In this document: positions 59,133-64,000 of the stretch, piece after piece
How positions within the stretch are numbered: the stretch's first letter is position 1
How the letters are laid out: each line of letters opens with the position of its first letter
Origin: Gordonia sp. X0973
GTDB lineage: Bacteria > Actinomycetota > Actinomycetes > Mycobacteriales > Mycobacteriaceae
DNA: 64,000 nucleotides
Direction: 5' to 3'
Assembly: GCF_013348785.1 (NCBI RefSeq)
Contig: NZ_CP054691.1
Location: 496,001 to 560,000, forward strand
Position numbers and translations under genes: made by a program
The notes under the pieces: generated by a model
The model's database searches: none
What the model was told of the DNA's origin: nothing
Seen by the model: the letters and a program-made list of their open reading frames with translations, nothing else

Positions 59133-60560
59133 GTGCCCAAACCCGAAATCGCCAACGTTCTCGCCAGCCGCTACGCGTCGGAGCAGCTCGCCGACATCTG
59201 GTCGCCGCGCACCAAGATCGCCGCCGAGCGGCAGCTGTGGATCGCGGTGATGTCCGCGCAGCGCGCACTGGGCATCGACATTCCCGACGGGGTGATCGAG
59301 GACTACGAGAAGGTCGTCGACAAAATCGATCTCGAGTCGATCGCCGCGCGGGAGAAGGTGACGCGCCACGACGTGAAGGCGCGCATCGAGGAATTCAACG
59401 CGCTGGCCGGGCACGAGCACATCCACAAGGGCATGACCAGCCGTGATCTCACCGAGAACGTCGAGCAGCTGCAGATCCTGCAATCGCTGCGGCACGTCCA
59501 CGACCACGGAGTCGCGATGCTCGCCCGCATCACCGACCGGGCCGCGCAATACGCCGACCTGGTGATGGCCGGGCGCAGCCACAACGTCGCCGCCCAGGCG
59601 ACGACGCTCGGCAAGCGCTTCGCCTCGGCCGCCGACGAGCTGATGATCGCGCTCGAGCGGCTCGAGAACCTGATCGCCCGCTACCCGCTGCGCGGCATCA
59701 AGGGGCCGATGGGCACCTCCCAGGACATGTTGGACCTGCTCGACGGCGATGCCGAGAACCTGGCGATGCTGGAGGGCCTCGTCGCCAAGCACCTCGGCTT
59801 CGCGTCGTCGCTGACGTCGGTGGGCCAGGTCTACCCGCGCTCGCTCGACCACGACGTGGTGTCCGCGTTGGTGCAGATGGCCGCGGCGCCGTCGTCACTC
59901 GCCACGACCATCCGGCTCATGGCCGGGCACGAGCTGGTCACCGAGGGCTTCCAGCCCGGCCAGGTCGGCTCGTCGGCGATGCCGCACAAGATGAACACCC
60001 GCAGCTGTGAACGGGTCAACGGTCTCACCGTCGTGCTGCGCGGCTACGGCTCGATGGCCGCCGAGTTGGCCGGGGCGCAGTGGAACGAGGGCGACGTTTT
60101 CTGCTCAGTGGTGCGCCGCGTCGCCCTGCCCGACGCCTTCTTCGCCATCGACGGTCTGATGGAGACCTTCCTGACGGTGCTCGCCGAATTCGGCGCCTAC
60201 CCGGCGGTGATCAACAACGAACTCGACCGCTACCTGCCGTTCCTCGCGACGACGAAGGTGCTGATGGCCGCGGTGCGCGCCGGCGTCGGTCGCGAGACCG
60301 CGCACGAGGCGATCAAGGAGAACGCCGTCGCCGTCGCCCTGGCCATGCGGGAGAAGGGCGCCGCGCCGGATCTGCTGGACCGCCTCGCCGCCGACGACCG
60401 GATTCCGCTCGACCGTGCCGAACTCGACGCCGCGCTGGCCGACAAGACCGCCTTCATCGGTGCCGCCCAGGCGCAGGTGGCCGACGTCGTCGCCGCGGTG
60501 GAGAAGATCGTCGCGCGCTACCCCGACGCGGCGAAGTACGTCCCCGCGCCGATCCTCTAG
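59133..60560 (+). CDS. purB: Adenylosuccinate lyase
   Basis: A 475-residue fumarase/aspartase-superfamily lyase acting twice in purine synthesis (SAICAR to AICAR, and adenylosuccinate to AMP). MTSRDLTEN is near 101-109, GRSHNVAAQATTLGKR near 147-162, and the signature SSAMPHKMN at 280-288 holds the catalytic serine loop. GTG 59133 is 7 nt after TAAACT. Confidence 0.96.
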   Translation: MPKPEIANVLASRYASEQLADIWSPRTKIAAERQLWIAVMSAQRALGIDIPDGVIEDYEKVVDKIDLESIAAREKVTRHDVKARIEEFNALAGHEHIHKGMTSRDLTENVEQLQILQSLRHVHDHGVAMLARITDRAAQYADLVMAGRSHNVAAQATTLGKRFASAADELMIALERLENLIARYPLRGIKGPMGTSQDMLDLLDGDAENLAMLEGLVAKHLGFASSLTSVGQVYPRSLDHDVVSALVQMAAAPSSLATTIRLMAGHELVTEGFQPGQVGSSAMPHKMNTRSCERVNGLTVVLRGYGSMAAELAGAQWNEGDVFCSVVRRVALPDAFFAIDGLMETFLTVLAEFGAYPAVINNELDRYLPFLATTKVLMAAVRAGVGRETAHEAIKENAVAVALAMREKGAAPDLLDRLAADDRIPLDRAELDAALADKTAFIGAAQAQVADVVAAVEKIVARYPDAAKYVPAPIL

Positions 60561-60575
60561 TCGGGCTGCAGACCC

Positions 60576-61436
60576 TCAGATCGGGGCGTTGACCGCCGCG
60601 GCCAGTACGTGCGCGGCCTCGGCCAAGATCGCGCGCTCGTGGCGGCGCAGCTCCTCGATCGCCGGCATGGCCGCATCGTCGGCGGTCTCGGCCAGGTCGG
60701 CGAGGAAGTCCAGGGCGGTGGCCGCGTCCTGCTGTTCACCCAGGGCGTTCTGCAGCCGACGACCGCGCTTGATGAGTTCCTTGCCCGTCTCGCCGACTAC
60801 CGGTAAGGCCAACTCGGCCGCGTACCGATAGCGCTTTCCGGCCTTGCGTGCCGAATGTGCCCGATCCATCGCATCGGGGTCGTCGGCGGCAATCGCCTCG
60901 GCCGCTTGGTTCAGGCGCTTGGTCAGCTTCCCGGCCGCGGCGTCGAGGTAGTCGACGACCGCTGCGGCCGGGCGCTGCGAGCGTCCGCGCAGCGGGGGAG
61001 CAGCCGTCCACCGCCGCAGCGTCGCGGCCAGTTCGTCGTAGCGTGACGATCCCAGCGCGGCGTGGATACCCGCCCATCCGCGGCGTATCCGGGCGTCGGC
61101 CTCGACGCGCAGCGCGGCGCGGGCGTCGTCGGCAGCGGCACGGTCGTCGGTCCCGTCGAGCGCGTTGTCGAGTCGGCGCCACACCACGTCGACGTCACGC
61201 ACGTCGCCGAGCAGGGTGGCGAACCACGCCAATTCGTCGTTGAGGGCGGTGGCCGCGCTTGCCCGGTAGACGTCGAAGGTCCGCAGCGTCGAGCGCAACC
61301 GTCGAATCGCCACCCGCGTGGGATGGATGGCGGCGAGGTCGCCGTCGAGCAACCGTTCTCGTGCCGCGAGGATGACTGCGATCTGATCGTCGACATAGGT
61401 GCTGACGACGGCGCCCAGCGTCCGGGGGTGGCCCAC
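60576..61436 (-). CDS. CHAD-domain protein
   Basis: A 286-residue all-helical CHAD protein. HPTRVAIRRLRSTLRTF near 38-54 and RAHSARKAGKRYRYAAELAL near 206-225 are the two conserved basic/His patches. CHAD domains bind polyphosphate; there is no attached CYTH domain, so it probably binds rather than hydrolyses. GTG 61436 is chosen because TATCGT lies exactly 6 nt upstream; the frame extends to 61472. It is convergent with purB. Confidence 0.87.
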   Translation of the reverse strand: MGHPRTLGAVVSTYVDDQIAVILAARERLLDGDLAAIHPTRVAIRRLRSTLRTFDVYRASAATALNDELAWFATLLGDVRDVDVVWRRLDNALDGTDDRAAADDARAALRVEADARIRRGWAGIHAALGSSRYDELAATLRRWTAAPPLRGRSQRPAAAVVDYLDAAAGKLTKRLNQAAEAIAADDPDAMDRAHSARKAGKRYRYAAELALPVVGETGKELIKRGRRLQNALGEQQDAATALDFLADLAETADDAAMPAIEELRRHERAILAEAAHVLAAAVNAPI

Positions 61437-61442
61437 GGAACG

Positions 61443-61448
61443 ACGATA
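61443..61448 (-). promoter_or_regulatory. -10 hexamer of the CHAD gene (leaderless)
   Basis: TATCGT on the minus strand lies 6 nt before GTG 61436, deciding this start over an upstream in-frame GTG. Confidence 0.5.
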
Positions 61449-61509
61449 CGACGGCCGGTGCGGGCGGGCCACTCGAAGCCGGCTCGCGCGCTGCCCCTAA
61501 TCTGGGCGT

Positions 61510-62412
61510 ATGCGCCCCGAACTGGATTCCTACGCGCACGTCGCGTCGGGAAAAGTCCGCGATATCTATCGAATCGACGAGCAGACGCTGCTCATGGTCA
61601 CCTCTGACCGGATCAGCGCCTACGACTTCGTGCTCTCGACGCCGATCCCGGACAAGGGGCGCGTCCTCACGGCGATGAGCTTCTTCTGGTTCGACACGCT
61701 GGGCCTGCCGAACCATCTCGCCGGCGGGCCCGACGACGAGCGGATCCCCGCCTCGGTACTCGGCCGGTCGATGGTGGTGCGGAACCTGCCGATGGTCGAG
61801 GTCGAGTGCGTCGCGCGCGGCTATCTGACCGGCTCCGGGTTGCTGGACTACGACGCCACCGGCCGCGTCTGCGGCATCGAACTGCCCGCCGGGCTGGGTG
61901 AGGCGAGCAAGCTGCCCGAACCGATCTTCACCCCTGCCTCGAAGGCACAGATCGGCGACCACGACGAGAACATCACCTATGAGCAGGTGGTTGGAGCCGT
62001 CGGCGCCGAACTAGCCGCGGATCTCAAGTCCGCGACCCTCGACATCTACCGTCGCGGCTCGGAACTCGCGGCCTCGCGGGGCATCATCCTCGCCGATACG
62101 AAGTTCGAGTTCGGGCGGGCCGGCGATGGCTCCCTCGTCCTCGCCGACGAAGTGCTGACCCCTGATTCGTCGCGCTATTGGGACGCCTCGACCTATGTGT
62201 CCGGGCAGGTACAGCCCTCCTTCGACAAGCAGATCGTGCGCAACTGGCTGACCGGGCCGGAGTCCGGCTGGGACCGGAAGTCGGAGTCCCCGCCCCCGCC
62301 GCTGCCCGACGATGTGGTGCGGCGGACCCGCGCCCGCTACATCGAGGCGTACGAGCGGATCGCGCAGCTGCGCTTCGCCGACTGGCCGGGGGCAGCGGAG
62401 GCGTCGGCGTGA
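61510..62412 (+). CDS. purC: Phosphoribosylaminoimidazole-succinocarboxamide synthase
   Basis: A 300-residue SAICAR synthetase. [21 protein letters not shown] starts it, and [14 protein letters not shown] near 97-110 and [11 protein letters not shown] near 195-205 are family signatures. It ligates aspartate to CAIR, the step before PurB. TAATCT ends 6 nt before ATG. The ptrB-like gene starts at its stop (GTGA). Confidence 0.96.
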   Translation: MRPELDSYAHVASGKVRDIYRIDEQTLLMVTSDRISAYDFVLSTPIPDKGRVLTAMSFFWFDTLGLPNHLAGGPDDERIPASVLGRSMVVRNLPMVEVECVARGYLTGSGLLDYDATGRVCGIELPAGLGEASKLPEPIFTPASKAQIGDHDENITYEQVVGAVGAELAADLKSATLDIYRRGSELAASRGIILADTKFEFGRAGDGSLVLADEVLTPDSSRYWDASTYVSGQVQPSFDKQIVRNWLTGPESGWDRKSESPPPPLPDDVVRRTRARYIEAYERIAQLRFADWPGAAEASA

Positions 62413-64000
62413 GCAGGGAGTCCAACGAGCAGGTCACACCGCCGGTCGCGAAGAAGGTCCCGGTCGAGCGCACCCACCACGGCGACACCGTCGTCGACGA
62501 ATACACCTGGATGGCCGACAAGACCGACCCCGAGCTCATTGCCTACCTGGAGGGGCAGAACGCCTTCGTCGACGCTCAGACGGCACATCTGAAACCGCTG
62601 CAGGACACCATCTTCGGCGAGATCAAAGCGCGGGTGCAGGAGACCGACATGTCGGTGCCGACCCGCCGCGGCCAGTATTGGTACTTCGCCCGTACCGAGG
62701 AGGGCAAGGCGTACGGGATCTCGGCGCGCTGCCCGGTGCGCGGTCCCGACGACTGGGATCCGCCCACGATCAGCCCGGATGAGAAGCTCCCGGGCGAGCA
62801 GGTCTTCCTCGACGCCAACGTCGAGGCCGAGGGTCACGACTTCTTCAGCCTCGGCGGAGCCTCGATCACCGAAGACGGTCGCTGGATGGCCTACGGCACC
62901 GACGTCGTCGGCAACGAGCGCTACACGCTGCGGTTCCGCGACCTAGAGACCGGCGAGGACCTCGACGAGACCGTGGCCGACACCACCGGCGGCGCGCTGT
63001 GGTCGCGCGACGGCCGCTACGTCTTCTACCAAACGGTCGACGACGCCTGGCGTCCCGACACGGTGTGGCGCTACGAACTCGGTTCCGGCGAACCGGCCGT
63101 GCGGGTCTTCCACGAACCCGACGAGGGGTTCTGGGTCGGCATGGGTGCCACCCGCAGCCGCGAATACCTGTTCATCGCCGCCGGGTCCAAGACGACCGCG
63201 GAGGTCTACGCGATTCCGACGGCCGATCCCACCGCCGAGCCGGTCAGCCTCGGTGCGCGCGTCCCCGGCGTCGAATACGAGGTCGACCACGCCGTGATCG
63301 ACGGGCGGGACTACTTCCTGTTCACCCACAACGGTCCCGGCCCCGACGGCGAGAAGTGTGAGAACTATGCCGTCGACATCGCCCCGGTCGACGATCCGGC
63401 GAACCGGTCGACGTTCATCGCGCACGACCCGGCCCGGCGCCTCGAAGACGTCGAGGCATTCGCGGACTACCTCGTGCTCAGCTACCGCGCCGAGGCGTTG
63501 CCGAAGGTGGCGATCGCGGATCTGCGCCGTATCGAGGGCATGCCCACCGTCGACGACTTCGCCGAGGTCACCTTCGACCAGGAGATCTGTGCGGCCGGCG
63601 CTGCCGGGAACTCCGAGTGGACGACGCCGCGCCTGCGCCTGGCCTACACCAGCTTCATCGAGCCGGCCGAGCTCATCGACCTCGACGTCGCCACCGGGCG
63701 GCGAACCTTGCTCAAGCGGCAGGTCGTCCTCGGCGGGTATTCGCCCGACGACTACGAGCAGTCGCGGGAGTGGGCCACCGCCGCCGACGGCACGAAGATC
63801 CCGGTCTCGATCGTGCGCCGCAAGGGGGCCGCACCTCGCCCCGCCCCCACCCTGCTCTACGGCTACGGCTCGTACGAGGCCAGCATGGATCCCTCGTTCT
63901 CGGTGTCGCGGCTCTCGATGCTGGACCGCGGCGTCGTCTACGCCGTCGCCCACATCCGCGGCGGCGGCGAGATGGGTCGGCACTGGTACGAGGACGGCAA
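62409..64000 (+). CDS. ptrB: Prolyl oligopeptidase family protease (PtrB-like), cut by the window end
   Basis: The first 530 residues of an S9A oligopeptidase. The N-terminal [20 protein letters not shown] segment and beta-propeller (about 80-400) are complete. The hydrolase domain begins about residue 450 with [18 protein letters not shown] and [19 protein letters not shown], typical of oligopeptidase B. The catalytic Ser, Asp and His lie beyond the window. GTG 62409 overlaps the purC stop, so the two are coupled, matching Rv0780-Rv0781. Confidence 0.92.
   Translation, partial: MSRESNEQVTPPVAKKVPVERTHHGDTVVDEYTWMADKTDPELIAYLEGQNAFVDAQTAHLKPLQDTIFGEIKARVQETDMSVPTRRGQYWYFARTEEGKAYGISARCPVRGPDDWDPPTISPDEKLPGEQVFLDANVEAEGHDFFSLGGASITEDGRWMAYGTDVVGNERYTLRFRDLETGEDLDETVADTTGGALWSRDGRYVFYQTVDDAWRPDTVWRYELGSGEPAVRVFHEPDEGFWVGMGATRSREYLFIAAGSKTTAEVYAIPTADPTAEPVSLGARVPGVEYEVDHAVIDGRDYFLFTHNGPGPDGEKCENYAVDIAPVDDPANRSTFIAHDPARRLEDVEAFADYLVLSYRAEALPKVAIADLRRIEGMPTVDDFAEVTFDQEICAAGAAGNSEWTTPRLRLAYTSFIEPAELIDLDVATGRRTLLKRQVVLGGYSPDDYEQSREWATAADGTKIPVSIVRRKGAAPRPAPTLLYGYGSYEASMDPSFSVSRLSMLDRGVVYAVAHIRGGGEMGRHWYEDG

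Overview
The window is high-GC DNA from a mycolic-acid actinobacterium (order Mycobacteriales/Corynebacteriales). Gordonia is the best guess, which is inference because no rRNA or other marker is present. The lineage is supported by an HBHA-type adhesin gene, PhoP/PhoR very close to the mycobacterial pair, an LmeA-like DUF2993 protein, an LprQ-like L,D-transpeptidase, an NDMA-type alcohol dehydrogenase, DUF2505 proteins, a DUF222/HNH 13E12 protein, and RamB beside isocitrate lyase.

Layout. (a) 0-5 kb: a cut gene, a VapBC-type toxin-antitoxin pair, a 14-TM drug exporter, a secreted lipase and an SRPBCC protein. (b) 5-27 kb: a block that follows, with changes, the M. tuberculosis order Rv0465c-Rv0485. 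It holds ramB, aceA with a RamB-type operator, fadB2-like dehydrogenase, PPK2, SDR, DUF445, XRE regulator, hbhA, DUF2516, MerR, an alpha/beta hydrolase with an HBHA-like tail, murB, two DUF2505 genes, a nitrilase-family amidase, DUF2993, purU, deoC, L,D-transpeptidase, SDR and ROK regulator. (c) 27-43 kb: a segment between the two conserved blocks with a small-ORF/otsA/otsB operon, tRNA-Thr, a sulfatase group (formylglycine-generating enzyme, SulP transporter, LuxR/MalT-type regulator, arylsulfatase), RidA, and a secreted protein coupled to a lipase-fold protein that has lost its nucleophile. (d) 43-64 kb: a second block resembling Rv0757-Rv0782 with phoP-phoR, adhB, HIT, recQ-like helicase, ltrA, purD, esterase, AidB-like dehydrogenase, TetR, purB, CHAD, purC and ptrB (cut by the window end). 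It is interrupted by a DUF222/HNH gene and a membrane protein/GntR pair.

How the genes fit together. The aceA/ramB/fadB2 group belongs to growth on acetate and fatty acids. purD, purB, purC and purU serve purine synthesis and formate supply. The otsA/otsB operon makes trehalose. The sulfatase group would mature a sulfatase, release sulfate and import an anion. murB, the L,D-transpeptidase, DUF2993 and HBHA act at the envelope, and PhoPR is a global envelope/virulence-type regulator in relatives.

Two cross-cutting features stand out. Many genes have a TANNNT hexamer exactly 6-7 nt before an ATG/GTG, the signature of leaderless transcripts, and this settles several start codons. Two families of short intergenic repeats sit at gene 3' ends: a 62-bp palindromic element (two copies) and a 22-bp unit (two arrays). 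No CRISPR array, rRNA, insertion sequence or prophage was seen.
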